Assembly (NCBI RefSeq): GCF_001421515.1
Contig: NZ_LMKM01000012.1
Coordinates: forward strand, 178,334 to 242,333
Direction: 5' to 3'
Length of the DNA: 64,000 nt
Origin: Pedobacter sp. Leaf216
GTDB taxonomy: Bacteria; Bacteroidota; Bacteroidia; Sphingobacteriales; Sphingobacteriaceae
Positions within the stretch are counted from its first letter, which is position 1. Every line of letters begins with the position of its first letter. Below, one piece after another: positions 1-9,354 of this stretch. Position numbers and translations under genes: made by a program. The notes under the pieces were generated by a model. The model was not told the origin of the DNA and searched no databases. It saw only the letters and a list, made by a program, of their open reading frames with translations.

Positions 1-2593
1 TTGTGGTAAAACTCCATTTTTTATAGTTAAAAGTGGTGTTAAATCCGAAAGTAACATTAGGATCGGCAGATTTATAAAAGTATTGGTCGCTGGTGTTTAC
101 CACGCCATCACCGTTTAAATCTTCATACACACCTTCCAATGGTTTTCCTGATGGATCGTAAACCTGTTTGTAAACAAAATATGATCCTGGAATCTGGTTA
201 ACGGCGTTGTATTTTAAGTGGATACCCGTACCGCCGGTAATGTCTCCCGCATCAACCTTGAATCCCGAATTTGGGTTTAAAGTTAAATTGGTAACTTTTC
301 TTTTGTTGTAAGCAACGTTCACACCAAAATCCCAACTGATGTTTTCGGTTTTAATGGCGGCAAAATTAATGCTGGCTTCGGCACCTCTAACATCCATATT
401 ACCAACATTGGTTGTTAATTCGTTATTGAAGTTGGTACCTACAGGGATATTGATTTTACTCAACAGATCAGAAGTTTTTTTGTAATACACATCAATACTT
501 CCATATAAACGGCCTTTCATAAAACCATAATCCAAACCTGCGTTATAGGTGGTTGTGGTTTCCCATTTCAAATCCGGATCGTAAGCTGCCGGAGTATAAT
601 AGTTGTAATAAGTATTCCCAATCTGGTACTGGCCGGTATTGCTGTTGGCATAATATTTTGATAAATAATCGTAATAGCCGATACCATCTTTATTTCCCGT
701 TTCACCATAACTTAAACGGAGCTTTAAGTCGGAAACAGATTGACTGTCTTTTAAGAAATTCTCACCCGAAATTCTCCAGGTAAACGCTGCTGAAGGGAAA
801 TAACCCCAACGGTTCTGCTCAGAAAATTTAGAAGAAGCATCTGCCCTTAATGTTCCTGATAAGATATATTTATCAGCCAGGGTGTATATAAACCTTCCGT
901 AGTACGACAATAATTTATCGCGATCTGTAGAAAAAGGGAAAACCGGAACTACCAATTCTTCACCCGTTCCTTTGTATGAAGTAAAATTGAAACCCGTTTT
1001 CGAGTTATCGTAATAACCATAACCAGCAGTTACATCAAAACGGCTTCTGATGCTTGCCACAGTGTGCGCATAGTTTAAATAAAACTCCGAAAGTTTATTG
1101 GTTTCGGTATTTAATGAGCGTGTGTAAGAACCTGAAGTAGAAATACTTTGTGCTGCATAAACCGGAACACTAACCGATCCGTAACCTTTGGATAAATCGT
1201 AACCTAAATTTAAGTTGGCATGCAACTCAGGCAAAAAGTGAAAAGAATAATCGAAACGGGCATTACCGAAACTTCTTTCAGCATTACCATTGTTATCGTT
1301 TAATCTGATTAACCCTACCGGGTTACGTGGTGCATTTGGATTAACAGAACCATCGCTTCTTAACCATTCGAAATAATTTCCGAATTTGTTATTGGCCGTT
1401 ACCTGTTGCGTTGGATCGAATTGAATGGCAGAACCTACAGCACCTGCATTGGCAAAATGCGATTCGGTTAATGCACCTTTTAAATTCAGATCGATTTTTA
1501 AGTGATCTTGAAATAAGCGTGGAGAAATGCTGATTGCCCCGGTACCGCGAGAAAATTTATCGGTAATTAACAAACCCTGCTGATCTAAATAGCCAGCAGA
1601 AACACGATAAGGAACACCCTTAAATGAACCTGCAATGCTTAAACTGTTATCTGTAGAAAATGCATTCTGGTAAATTTCATCCTGCCAGTCGGTATTTGCA
1701 TTGCCCAATAATGCAGTATACTTTTTACCATCATCGTATGATGCATTGGGATTGGCGTTTACAAAATCGCGGATTTGGCCAGAAGATAAAATATTAACTT
1801 TTTTAGCTACGGTAGCGATTGAGTTGTTGGTACTGAAATTAAAAACCGGAGCACCTGATGCACCTTTTTTAGTGGTGATTAAAATTACCCCGTTAGATGC
1901 TCTTGATCCATAAATGGCCGTTGCATTGGCATCTTTTAACACAGTAAAGGTTTCAATATCATTAGGGTTTACCAATGATAACGGACTTGGCGCATTACCA
2001 ATAGAGTTGCCACTGAATGGCACCCCATCAATTACGATAAGCGGATCGTTACTTGCATTTAAAGATGCACCACCACGGATACGGATGGTACTACCAACAC
2101 CTGGTTGCCCGCTGTTTGAGATAATGTTTACCCCTGCTACCTTACCCTGAATTAATTGCTCGGGTGTAGTAATGGTACCTTTTTGAAAATCTTTCGAATT
2201 TACCGTAGTGATAGATCCCGTTAGGTTTTTCTTTTCGGCAGTACCATAACCGATTACCACAACTTCGTTCAGTTTTTGTGCATCTGGCACCAATTTAAAA
2301 TCAACAGTTGCATTTGCCGAAACGCTAACTGCTTTATCAAGGGTTTGATAACCGATAAAACTTGCAGATAGGGTTACCGAGCCGCTCGATAGGCCTGCAA
2401 GTTTAAAATTACCGTTTCCATCAGTTGATGTACTTCTTGTTGTACCTTTTACAACTACAGAAGCACCGGGTAGTGGAAGGCCGGTTTCATCAAGCACCTT
2501 ACCAGATACTGATCCGGTTTGTGCTTTTACCATTAATGCTGAAAAAACCAACAGCACCAAAAGCCCCTGTTTTAACAGGTAAAATACTCTCAT
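1..2593 (-). CDS. SusC/RagA-family TonB-dependent outer-membrane receptor, 3' end beyond window
   Basis: Reading the minus strand from an ATG at 2593 gives an open frame to the left window edge, about 864 codons. It starts with a signal peptide (MRVFYLLKQGLLVLLVFSAL, then VKAQ). A carboxypeptidase-regulatory-like domain follows (about residues 27-105, with GSVSGKVLDETGLPLPGASV), then a TonB plug containing LIVIDGVP and DANATAIYGSRASNGVI, and the start of the beta barrel. SusC proteins are usually about 1000 residues, so roughly the last 100-150 are off the left edge. A SusD gene would be expected just beyond the edge. SusC imports oligomers across the outer membrane together with its SusD lid. 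The gene is likely controlled by the two palindromes at 2871-2937 and by the LacI-type regulator encoded immediately upstream. Family certain; substrate unknown. Confidence 0.93.
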   Translation of the reverse strand, partial: MRVFYLLKQGLLVLLVFSALMVKAQTGSVSGKVLDETGLPLPGASVVVKGTTRSTSTDGNGNFKLAGLSSGSVTLSASFIGYQTLDKAVSVSANATVDFKLVPDAQKLNEVVVIGYGTAEKKNLTGSITTVNSKDFQKGTITTPEQLIQGKVAGVNIISNSGQPGVGSTIRIRGGASLNASNDPLIVIDGVPFSGNSIGNAPSPLSLVNPNDIETFTVLKDANATAIYGSRASNGVILITTKKGASGAPVFNFSTNNSIATVAKKVNILSSGQIRDFVNANPNASYDDGKKYTALLGNANTDWQDEIYQNAFSTDNSLSIAGSFKGVPYRVSAGYLDQQGLLITDKFSRGTGAISISPRLFQDHLKIDLNLKGALTESHFANAGAVGSAIQFDPTQQVTANNKFGNYFEWLRSDGSVNPNAPRNPVGLIRLNDNNGNAERSFGNARFDYSFHFLPELHANLNLGYDLSKGYGSVSVPVYAAQSISTSGSYTRSLNTETNKLSEFYLNYAHTVASIRSRFDVTAGYGYYDNSKTGFNFTSYKGTGEELVVPVFPFSTDRDKLLSYYGRFIYTLADKYILSGTLRADASSKFSEQNRWGYFPSAAFTWRISGENFLKDSQSVSDLKLRLSYGETGNKDGIGYYDYLSKYYANSNTGQYQIGNTYYNYYTPAAYDPDLKWETTTTYNAGLDYGFMKGRLYGSIDVYYKKTSDLLSKINIPVGTNFNNELTTNVGNMDVRGAEASINFAAIKTENISWDFGVNVAYNKRKVTNLTLNPNSGFKVDAGDITGGTGIHLKYNAVNQIPGSYFVYKQVYDPSGKPLEGVYEDLNGDGVVNTSDQYFYKSADPNVTFGFNTTFNYKKWSFTT

Positions 2594-2870
2594 ATTTGAA
2601 GCTCGTTTAAGTATAAAAATTTGGTTAAATATTATAGTGATTTACACATAGGACTAATTTACAGCTGTTATGGAGATTTCAAAATTTATTTAAAAAATAT
2701 ATTTGGCGCAACAAAAGCTTAATAAAAACTAGTTCAAAAATCTGTTTTTTTGTACCCATAATAAGTCACATTAAATAATTGTTAAATATTTAATCATTTA
2801 TAAATCAATTACTTATAAATGTTAAATTTTAAATTAAAGTGTAAATTCTACACTAAGCCATTTTTGAGGC

Positions 2871-2896
2871 TTTTTTCGGGAACGTTCCCGAAAAAA
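2871..2896. promoter_or_regulatory. LacI-type operator palindrome 1
   Basis: A perfect 26-bp palindrome, with core CGGGAACGTTCCCG flanked by T6 and A6. It lies about 280 bp before the susC start at 2593 and about 130 bp after the lacI stop. A GC-rich core with a central CG dyad is typical of LacI/GalR operators; binding by the neighbouring regulator is inferred. The rest of 2594-3026 is AT-rich, with no gene seen. Confidence 0.75.
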
Positions 2897-2917
2897 TTAG
2901 ATCAAAATTTAGTCATC

Positions 2918-2937
2918 TTTCGGGAACGTTCCCGAAA
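2918..2937. promoter_or_regulatory. LacI-type operator palindrome 2
   Basis: A second perfect copy, TTTCGGGAACGTTCCCGAAA. Its centre is 44 bp from that of the first copy, close to four helical turns, so two dimers could sit on nearly the same face of the DNA. Confidence 0.75.
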
Positions 2938-3026
2938 ATCGGTCAGAATTCTGCGTATTTTACACTAAGTGAAGAAATTTTTTGAGAAATTGGGGTTCAA
3001 AACAGCCCCGTTTTTAAGGCCCTTTT

Positions 3027-4040
3027 TTAATCTTTTTTTGTCGAATTCCGCTTGATGATTTTCGACTCTAAAACCACCTCATTTGATTCGTTTTTATCAG
3101 CATGATCATCTAAAATGGTAAACAGTAATTTTGCGGCCTGCTCCCCTATTTCAGCTGCCGGCTGAGTGATGGTGGTAAGCGAAGGATTTAACAGCGGCGC
3201 AATTTCCAGACTGGAAAAGCTGATTACCTTTAAATCTTTGGGAATATTAAGGTTAAGGTCGTAACAGGCATAATATGTAGCAAAGGCCAAACGCTCTACC
3301 GAAGTGAAAATGCCATCTGGTTTTAATTGTGTTAAGGCATTTTTTATGATAGTGCTGTTTTCCTCATAACTATTGCTGCAATCTACAATCAGGTTTTCTT
3401 CAAAAGGAACCTGATGTTTCGCCAATGCATCAATATAACCCTGCATACGTGTTTTACCGATTGATAAACTTTTATTCACAACCAGGTAGGCAACACGTTT
3501 ACAGCCCTGCTCTATCAAATGCTCGGTAGCCAAAAAACTGCTGTTATAATCGTTGGTAATTACCCTCGGCGTATCAATATCTTCGTAAATCCTATCGAAA
3601 AATACCAGGGGCAATCTTTTAGCACCAAATTTATTCAGGTAATTGTGGTCGTTTGCTTCACCAGAAACCGACATTACAATACCATCTGCTCTACCATTGT
3701 GTAAATGGCGTATAAAGTTGACTTCTTTTTTGTAATCATCATCCGTTACATAAATCAGAATGTGGTAGCCATTTTCACGCGCTACGCGCTCTATACCGTG
3801 AATAGCCTGCGAGAAATAATTATTGGCCAGTTCGGGCACAATAACCGCAATAGTTTTACTTTTCTGCTCCCTTAAATTACTGGCGTAATGGTTGGGCTGG
3901 TAGTTTAATTCTTTCGCTTTAGATAATATGCGTGCTTTGGTAACATCATTAATGTCACTATTATCTCTAAAAGCCCTCGAAATTGTAGAAGTAGATAAAT
4001 TTAAAGCTTCTGCTAACTTCTTAATATTAATACTATCCAT
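3027..4040 (-). CDS. LacI/GalR-family transcriptional regulator
   Basis: 337 residues, the normal length for the family. The N-terminal helix-turn-helix (about residues 5-25, IKKLAEALNLSTSTISRAFR) is followed by the hinge region. A periplasmic-binding-protein-like effector domain runs from about residue 62 (KTIAVIVPELANNYFSQAI) to the end. It probably represses or activates the SusC gene that follows in the same direction, because two perfect palindromes of LacI-operator type lie between the two genes. The effector is presumably a sugar or a breakdown product of the SusC cargo (inference). ATG at 4040 is preceded by a 280-bp AT-rich gap shared with the divergent receiver gene. Confidence 0.93.
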   Translation of the reverse strand: MDSINIKKLAEALNLSTSTISRAFRDNSDINDVTKARILSKAKELNYQPNHYASNLREQKSKTIAVIVPELANNYFSQAIHGIERVARENGYHILIYVTDDDYKKEVNFIRHLHNGRADGIVMSVSGEANDHNYLNKFGAKRLPLVFFDRIYEDIDTPRVITNDYNSSFLATEHLIEQGCKRVAYLVVNKSLSIGKTRMQGYIDALAKHQVPFEENLIVDCSNSYEENSTIIKNALTQLKPDGIFTSVERLAFATYYACYDLNLNIPKDLKVISFSSLEIAPLLNPSLTTITQPAAEIGEQAAKLLFTILDDHADKNESNEVVLESKIIKRNSTKKD

Positions 4041-4322
4041 TTTTGGCTATTTAACTCAATTAATTTGAATTAATGCTGTAAATATAAACTATAAATGCAC
4101 GAAATATTTGTTAAGAATCACAATTTATCAATTTATAGCTATTGCCCAATTGCAAGCAATGCCAACATTAAAAAAGTGACGACCGCCAAACCAATAAATT
4201 ATTCAAATAAATATTCATTTTTTTTAAAACAAAAAGCATCTTTTCAGCTTTAATAGTAATACTATTAAACATTTTCGCACCTACCTACGCTAAACGAAAC
4301 TGAATGAAAATAAAATTACAAA

Positions 4323-4682
4323 ATGGCAAATAAAAAAATACTCATCGCAGATGATGATGAGGGCATTGTTGACGCTGTTACTATGATTTTGGAAGTGATG
4401 GGTTATGACGTAGAATATACGTATGATGGTGGTGCGGTAATTGATGCTGTAAAAAACAGACCAGATTTAATCCTACTTGATATTTGGATGAGTGGCCACG
4501 ATGGCAGGGATATATGCAAGCAACTTAAAAACGACCCCGAATTTATGGCGATTCCCATTTTAATGATTTCGGCCAGCAGAGATATCAGGCAATCGGCAAT
4601 GGACGCCGGCGCAAACGATTTTATGGAAAAACCATTCGAAATGGATTCATTGCTGAATAAAGTAGATATGTTGCTGAATTAG
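4323..4682 (+). CDS. Single-domain response regulator (CheY-like receiver)
   Basis: 119 residues forming one receiver domain with no output domain. The acidic pocket is at D10-D12 (ADDDEG), the likely phospho-acceptor is D53 (LLDIWM), the switch residue is S83 (MISAS) and the conserved lysine is K103 in KPF. No histidine kinase is encoded nearby, so it is an orphan. Proteins of this type relay phosphate or act by docking to a partner, here unknown. It is transcribed divergently from lacI. The 368 bp that follow (4683-5050) hold no gene or clear hairpin that I can see. Confidence 0.9.
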   Translation: MANKKILIADDDEGIVDAVTMILEVMGYDVEYTYDGGAVIDAVKNRPDLILLDIWMSGHDGRDICKQLKNDPEFMAIPILMISASRDIRQSAMDAGANDFMEKPFEMDSLLNKVDMLLN

Positions 4683-5050
4683 ACTGATATCGTCTTAAAA
4701 TTCTCATCCTTAATTCATTACAAAGGCAAAAATCGTTATTAATTGAATGTTGTCTAAAACTTAACAATAATTATCCCTTATAATTAACAAGGCAATAGAA
4801 CCTAGATCATTACCTTAATTTCTTAATGGTCAAACTTAGTTTCTTGAGTACATCTTAGCAAAATACCTCGCTTTAACGCCTGCTTCTATATTTATAAATC
4901 TTCATATCTGATTGATTCATTGATCAGCCGTTTCTATCATTCACATTCCTGGTTTTCATTTGTGTAAAACGATTGCAACACGCCATATTGTGTAAAGAAA
5001 AAAATCTTATATTAAAATACTAAAAAAATAGCGAAATTTAGCTATTCTAC

Positions 5051-6151
5051 ATGCCCGATGAAACCTCAATAGCGTTAAGAAAGATAATCCACATTGATAT
5101 GGATGCTTTTTATGCATCTGTAGAGCAGCGCGATTTCCCCGAATACCGAGGTAAACCACTCGTAGTTGGCGGTAAACCCGATAGTAGAGGAGTGGTATCT
5201 ACAGCCAGTTATGAAGCCCGCCAATACGGAATCCGTTCAGCAATGCCATCAAGCAAGGCTTATCAGCTCTGTCCATCGGCCATTTTTGTATATCCGCGGT
5301 TTGATGCATATACTACTGCCTCTAAAGCCATTAGAGAAATTTTTAGTCGTTATACAGATCTTATCGAACCTTTATCACTAGATGAGGCCTACCTCGATGT
5401 TACCGTAGATAAATTGGGAATTGGCTCTGCAATCGACATTGCACAATCGATTAAAGATGCAATTAAAAATGAGTTAAATTTAACAGCTTCGGCAGGGGTA
5501 TCTACCAATAAATTTGTGGCTAAAGTAGCGTCTGACATGAATAAACCCGATGGCTTAACGTTTATTGGTCCTTCGAAAATTAAGGCTTTTATGGAGAAAC
5601 TCCCCGTTGAAAAGTTTTTCGGAGTAGGCAAGGTTACGGCAGCAAAAATGAAAGCCATGCAGATTAATACTGGAGCGGATTTAAAAAAATTAACGGAATC
5701 GCAACTGGTTGCTCAATTCGGAAAATCAGGGCGGTTTTATTATAAAATAGTGCGTGGCATTGATGAACGCCCGGTTAGGGCAAACCGCGAAGCCAAATCT
5801 GTAGGTGCCGAAGATACCTTTTCGGAAGATACCAACGAAGATTCGGTAATGCACGACCTATTGAAGCAAATTAGCGAAACGGTGGCCACCCGACTAGAAA
5901 AACACCAGCTGAGTGGCAAAACAGTTACCTTAAAAATTAAATTTGCTGATTTTAAGCTCATTACTCGCAGTCGCTCTTTTGCTACCCCAATAAATAAAGC
6001 AGAAGTGATTTACGCCGAAGCCATTAAACTTTTAGATGAAGCGGCAATTGGCACAACACAGGTAAGGCTTTTAGGAATAACTTTATCAAGGTTTTATGAT
6101 GATGTAGTGATCGAAAAACCTGAAGATAATCAGCTGGAGTTTGAGTTTTAA
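5051..6151 (+). CDS. dinB: DNA polymerase IV (Y-family translesion polymerase)
   Basis: 366 residues, typical of DinB. The catalytic core shows the first metal-binding aspartate in HIDMDAFYASVEQRD (about residues 14-28) and the paired SLDEAYLDV motif around residue 112. GVSTNKFVAKVASDMNKPDG and the helix-hairpin-helix-like FFGVGKVTAAKM segment follow. The C-terminal little-finger domain begins near residue 240, and the end (QLEFEF) resembles a beta-clamp-binding tail. It extends primers past DNA damage with low fidelity. The gene stands alone. I did not find a convincing LexA-type box before it. Start ATG at 5051. Confidence 0.96.
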   Translation: MPDETSIALRKIIHIDMDAFYASVEQRDFPEYRGKPLVVGGKPDSRGVVSTASYEARQYGIRSAMPSSKAYQLCPSAIFVYPRFDAYTTASKAIREIFSRYTDLIEPLSLDEAYLDVTVDKLGIGSAIDIAQSIKDAIKNELNLTASAGVSTNKFVAKVASDMNKPDGLTFIGPSKIKAFMEKLPVEKFFGVGKVTAAKMKAMQINTGADLKKLTESQLVAQFGKSGRFYYKIVRGIDERPVRANREAKSVGAEDTFSEDTNEDSVMHDLLKQISETVATRLEKHQLSGKTVTLKIKFADFKLITRSRSFATPINKAEVIYAEAIKLLDEAAIGTTQVRLLGITLSRFYDDVVIEKPEDNQLEFEF

Positions 6152-6173
6152 AAATACTTTTTGCCATTGTATA

Positions 6174-6600
6174 TCGGTGAGACACCAACCGATAGGTCAA
6201 TCGAAAAACAGTGTCACCTTGAGCGTAGTAGAAGGGCATAGCCAAATGGACAGGAATAATTACACAATCTTTATTTTTTGGAGCGCAAGGCGTGTACATA
6301 ATAATACGTTTCCTCCCGTTTTGCGCTTTTACGCTTCGCTGCCTCGTACCTCGTTGCTGCAGGGTAACGCTTCAACCGGGGCTAAATGGCCAGAATAGCA
6401 TTCCATTTTGAGGGTTGCAGGGAGTAAAGCTATTGTTTAGCTTGGTTATTTCGGTCGGTGAGACACCGACCGATAGGTCAAATAATAAATATCTCCTGCT
6501 TTATACAACAACATTAATTTCGGAAGATGAGACTCCAAACAAGAGTATAGCCCAGCATTAATATATAGAATTATCTATGCGGTCTGTGGGGACACAGACC
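6174..6600. repeat. Cluster of REP-like extragenic hairpins
   Basis: Three related sequences lie between dinB and the DUF4965 gene. At 6174-6200 there is a decayed copy reading TCGGTGAGACACCAACCGAT. At 6451-6473 there is a perfect hairpin with arms TCGGTCGGTG and CACCGACCGA around AGA, followed by TAGGTCAA as in the first copy. At 6581-6600 the arms GGTCTGTG and CACAGACC form a variant. A degenerate TTGAGCGTAGTAGAAGG sequence at about 6218-6236 resembles another dispersed Bacteroidota repeat. No gene is seen in 6152-6668. Confidence 0.7.
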
Positions 6601-6616
6601 ATGGGAACAAAAACAA

Positions 6617-6646
6617 AAAGGTTCTACAAATTAATGCAGAACCTTT
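6617..6646 (-). terminator. Rho-independent terminator after the DUF4965 gene
   Basis: Arms AAAGGTTCT and AGAACCTTT are separated by 12 nt. On the minus strand the stem is followed by TTGTTTTTGTT. It lies about 20 bp after the stop of the gene ending at 6669. Confidence 0.7.
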
Positions 6647-6668
6647 GATTGTTAATTTATAGGTAATC

Positions 6669-9143
6669 TTATTTGCCAGCTAATTTATCGGCAAGCATTT
6701 TCATATAAAAACCGCCTACAACACTACGGGCTTTAAAATTATCACGTATACCGGTATTTGAATCATAAAAATCATTAAGCGGCACTCTCGAATCGGTTTC
6801 AATGGCATGTTTGTAAACTGGATGTACCAAGGCTTCGAATTCTTTTTGTGTTGGGGCGAAAGTAGCTGTCCACAAAATCCAATCGTTTTTTGTATATGCT
6901 TTTCTGCTATCCAACGGAATGCCATACCTGTTTTGTTTGGTTAGGTAATATTTGGTTTCGGTATCGTAGATTTTCTGAGGAAACAGATTTAAATTTAAAA
7001 CCTTATCCCAAACCAGGTTATATTTTTGGCTCCAGGTATCTTTATTGTCGAAAGTTAAAGCATAGTGATCGCCTGCATCAGCCATATCAATCCATTTTGG
7101 CACCATACTTTCAGCAATTGCACGGTATTTTTTAGCCACATCATCATAACCCAATGTTTTAGCCATTTGTGCATAACAGGCAATACCCACAATCGCTTTT
7201 ACCGATAAATTGGCATTACGGGCAAGGTGACCGGCAAAATCATCGGTACAAAGCTGCGTTTTCGGATCTAAACCTTCTTTTGTTAAATAATCAACCCAGG
7301 TGGTTAATGTTTTCCAGTGCGCTTTTGCATAATTAGCATTTCCTTGCGCTTTTGCAATGGCGGCAGTTAAAATAATCATGTTACCCGATTCTTCCACAGG
7401 CATTGGCTCGCCATAAGTTTGTCCGTTTGCCAATGGATATGTACCTAAATCATGAGCTGCCCATGGATGAGGATATTTCCCGCTTTCGCTGAAATAAAAA
7501 ATTCCGTTCAACATGCCCTGTAACAATTCTGGCTTATATATCAGGTATAATGGTGCTGATGGGTAAGTTACATCAACAGTATTGATAAAACCACCACTGT
7601 TGTTTTCTTTTGATAACCATAAAATTTCACCTTGCTGACTTTTAACCAAAGTATGTGCTGCAATGCTCTGGCGATAGCCTAAAACACATAAATCTGCATA
7701 TTCTTTGCCACCTGATTTTAATGCATCGGCATATAAAGTTTTGTTAAAAGCTTCGCATTTCTGAATCACATTTTTGTATTCATCTGCTGCAGCAGTTAAT
7801 TGTGCTTCTATGGTTTCTTTACCTGAGGTGTTCCACCATGGCCTTAAATTTTTATTAAAATACTGAACTGAATAAATTTCATCGTAGCCCAATTCTACAT
7901 ATTTTTCTACAGGGGCCTTGCCTACCGCACCGAAAGGAACAATTGTATTTAGAGCCAGCATTTTGCCCTGCTTAGCTGTTGAAGCAGAATTGCCTTTTCT
8001 AAAAGCATCTGATGCATCTTTTTCTGCGGTTACAAATTGTATTGCATTACTTGCTTTTGGTGCAGCTACATAAAAGTAACCCCAATCAATACGCATATCA
8101 TCACTTGCTTTTTGTAGAATCGGCTGTTCTACTGTACCTGTTTTTAGCACCGATAACTTGGCGGTACTGTATTTGCTTGCGGTAACTTCTTGCGTAGGAC
8201 GGTAAACGGCAATATTTGATGATGCACTTAGCAAAACTTTTACCTGGTGCGTTTTACCATCATTGGCTTTTACCTGGTAAGAAACATAAGAAACCGGACG
8301 GGCAAACAAGCCCAAATCTTGCATTAATAATGGCGAAGTAAAGGTTAATTTAAGATCTATTTTACCACAAGTAAAGTTATAAATGGTTTGTGTAGCGTTA
8401 ATATCGACACTTTTTTGCTTTGCAACCTGCACCTTTTCGGCATTATCTTTCAGTTTTTCAACCAAGCCAAAATCAAGAAAACGGCCTCCAGCGGTATTTA
8501 ATAAGTGGATGGCGATTACGTTTGAACCTGCTTTTAATGTGCTTTTATCACCATTGCTTAAAGCGATATATTGGAAACTGTTTGTCCACCCTTCTTTGTT
8601 ATAAATTTTTTTCCCGTTTAAGTAAACTTCAATGTTATCATCGTGGTTTATTTTTAGAAAAAGTTCATTTATAGATGCTGGATTGGCAACATTAAAGGTT
8701 CTTCGTACCCAGATATCATGAGATTTCCACAGGGTTTTAACATTCTTTGCATCATCGCCAATGGGTGCTGCACCGGTTTGCCAGTTGCTTGCAGTATATT
8801 GCTCAGCTTTCCAATCGCCCTGAGGTTCTGTTTCAGTATATTTTACTTCATATCCTTTTTCATCAGAAGCGGGTACAACAGTTTTGTAAGTAGTGGTTTC
8901 TTTACCTAAAAAACGATAAATATTACCATCAACGTTAATCATACCCAATAGAGAATGATCGGCACCTGTCCAGTGTTGCGTAGCAGATTCATTTAATTTT
9001 TCGGTGGTAGACCAGATACTGAAATAGGTATTGTGCGTGATTAAGGGATAAGCCGGGGCTTTTCGCTCCTGTGCCTTAAGCAAACTGCCAATAAACATGC
9101 AGCCCAGTATGCCTATGCGTTTAAAAGTGTTGATTTTGTTCAT
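6669..9143 (-). CDS. DUF4965/DUF5127/DUF1793 'glutaminase A'-like secreted protein
   Basis: 824 residues with a signal peptide (about 1-24, ending SLLKAQ). The order of domains fits the GtaA-like family: DUF4964 near residues 28-95 (TYFSIWSTTEKLNESATQHWTG), an inserted galactose-binding-like beta sandwich near 130-230 (DDNIEVYLNGKKIYNKEG), DUF5127 to about 470, then an all-alpha (alpha/alpha)6-type DUF4965/DUF1793 part. The alpha part contains NTVDVTYPSAPLYLIYKPELL and EESGNMIILTAAIAKAQGN. The fungal founder is called glutaminase, but in Bacteroidota the fold resembles glycoside hydrolases and the substrate is unproven. It is the only enzyme candidate in this Sus-type locus. It has its own promoter region carrying the 9196-9213 operator and its own terminator. 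Confidence 0.88.
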   Translation of the reverse strand: MNKINTFKRIGILGCMFIGSLLKAQERKAPAYPLITHNTYFSIWSTTEKLNESATQHWTGADHSLLGMINVDGNIYRFLGKETTTYKTVVPASDEKGYEVKYTETEPQGDWKAEQYTASNWQTGAAPIGDDAKNVKTLWKSHDIWVRRTFNVANPASINELFLKINHDDNIEVYLNGKKIYNKEGWTNSFQYIALSNGDKSTLKAGSNVIAIHLLNTAGGRFLDFGLVEKLKDNAEKVQVAKQKSVDINATQTIYNFTCGKIDLKLTFTSPLLMQDLGLFARPVSYVSYQVKANDGKTHQVKVLLSASSNIAVYRPTQEVTASKYSTAKLSVLKTGTVEQPILQKASDDMRIDWGYFYVAAPKASNAIQFVTAEKDASDAFRKGNSASTAKQGKMLALNTIVPFGAVGKAPVEKYVELGYDEIYSVQYFNKNLRPWWNTSGKETIEAQLTAAADEYKNVIQKCEAFNKTLYADALKSGGKEYADLCVLGYRQSIAAHTLVKSQQGEILWLSKENNSGGFINTVDVTYPSAPLYLIYKPELLQGMLNGIFYFSESGKYPHPWAAHDLGTYPLANGQTYGEPMPVEESGNMIILTAAIAKAQGNANYAKAHWKTLTTWVDYLTKEGLDPKTQLCTDDFAGHLARNANLSVKAIVGIACYAQMAKTLGYDDVAKKYRAIAESMVPKWIDMADAGDHYALTFDNKDTWSQKYNLVWDKVLNLNLFPQKIYDTETKYYLTKQNRYGIPLDSRKAYTKNDWILWTATFAPTQKEFEALVHPVYKHAIETDSRVPLNDFYDSNTGIRDNFKARSVVGGFYMKMLADKLAGK

Positions 9144-9195
9144 AATTTGTGTGTGTATTGAAATCTGATATTATATTCCGGTTAGATTTTAACTA

Positions 9196-9213
9196 TAGTT
9201 AAACGTTTTACTA
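9196..9213. promoter_or_regulatory. Shared near-palindromic operator, copy A
   Basis: TAGTTAAACGTTTTACTA is a near-perfect inverted repeat centred on ACGT, 53-70 bp before the DUF4965 start at 9143. An identical 19-nt sequence (with a trailing A) lies at 27707-27725 before the first gene of the upstream Sus operon. The layout suggests a LacI-type or similar dimeric regulator that controls both units. Confidence 0.7.
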
Positions 9214-9292
9214 AAGTATAAAATATAATTAACTTTTGAGCGTAAACTGAAATTTTTAATTGTCACTTAGACAATTAAAAATAAACTTCAAA

Positions 9293-9323
9293 AAAATACA
9301 TGAAGTTTTTAAGCTCCATGTAT
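9293..9323 (-). terminator. Terminator at the end of the long Sus operon
   Basis: Arms ATACATG (9297-9303) and CATGTAT (9317-9323), extended by a partly paired inner segment. On the minus strand they are followed by TTTTTT. It lies 30 bp after the stop of the PKD/discoidin gene and before the operator at 9196-9213, so it separates the operon from the DUF4965 gene. Confidence 0.65.
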
Positions 9324-9354
9324 CTTTCAAATTGTGTATAAGTGCTAAAATGAA

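Noticed and set aside
4683..5050. Possible RNA gene or riboswitch between the receiver gene and dinB
   Set aside because: No stable hairpin, tRNA fold or conserved element could be seen; only AT-rich sequence.
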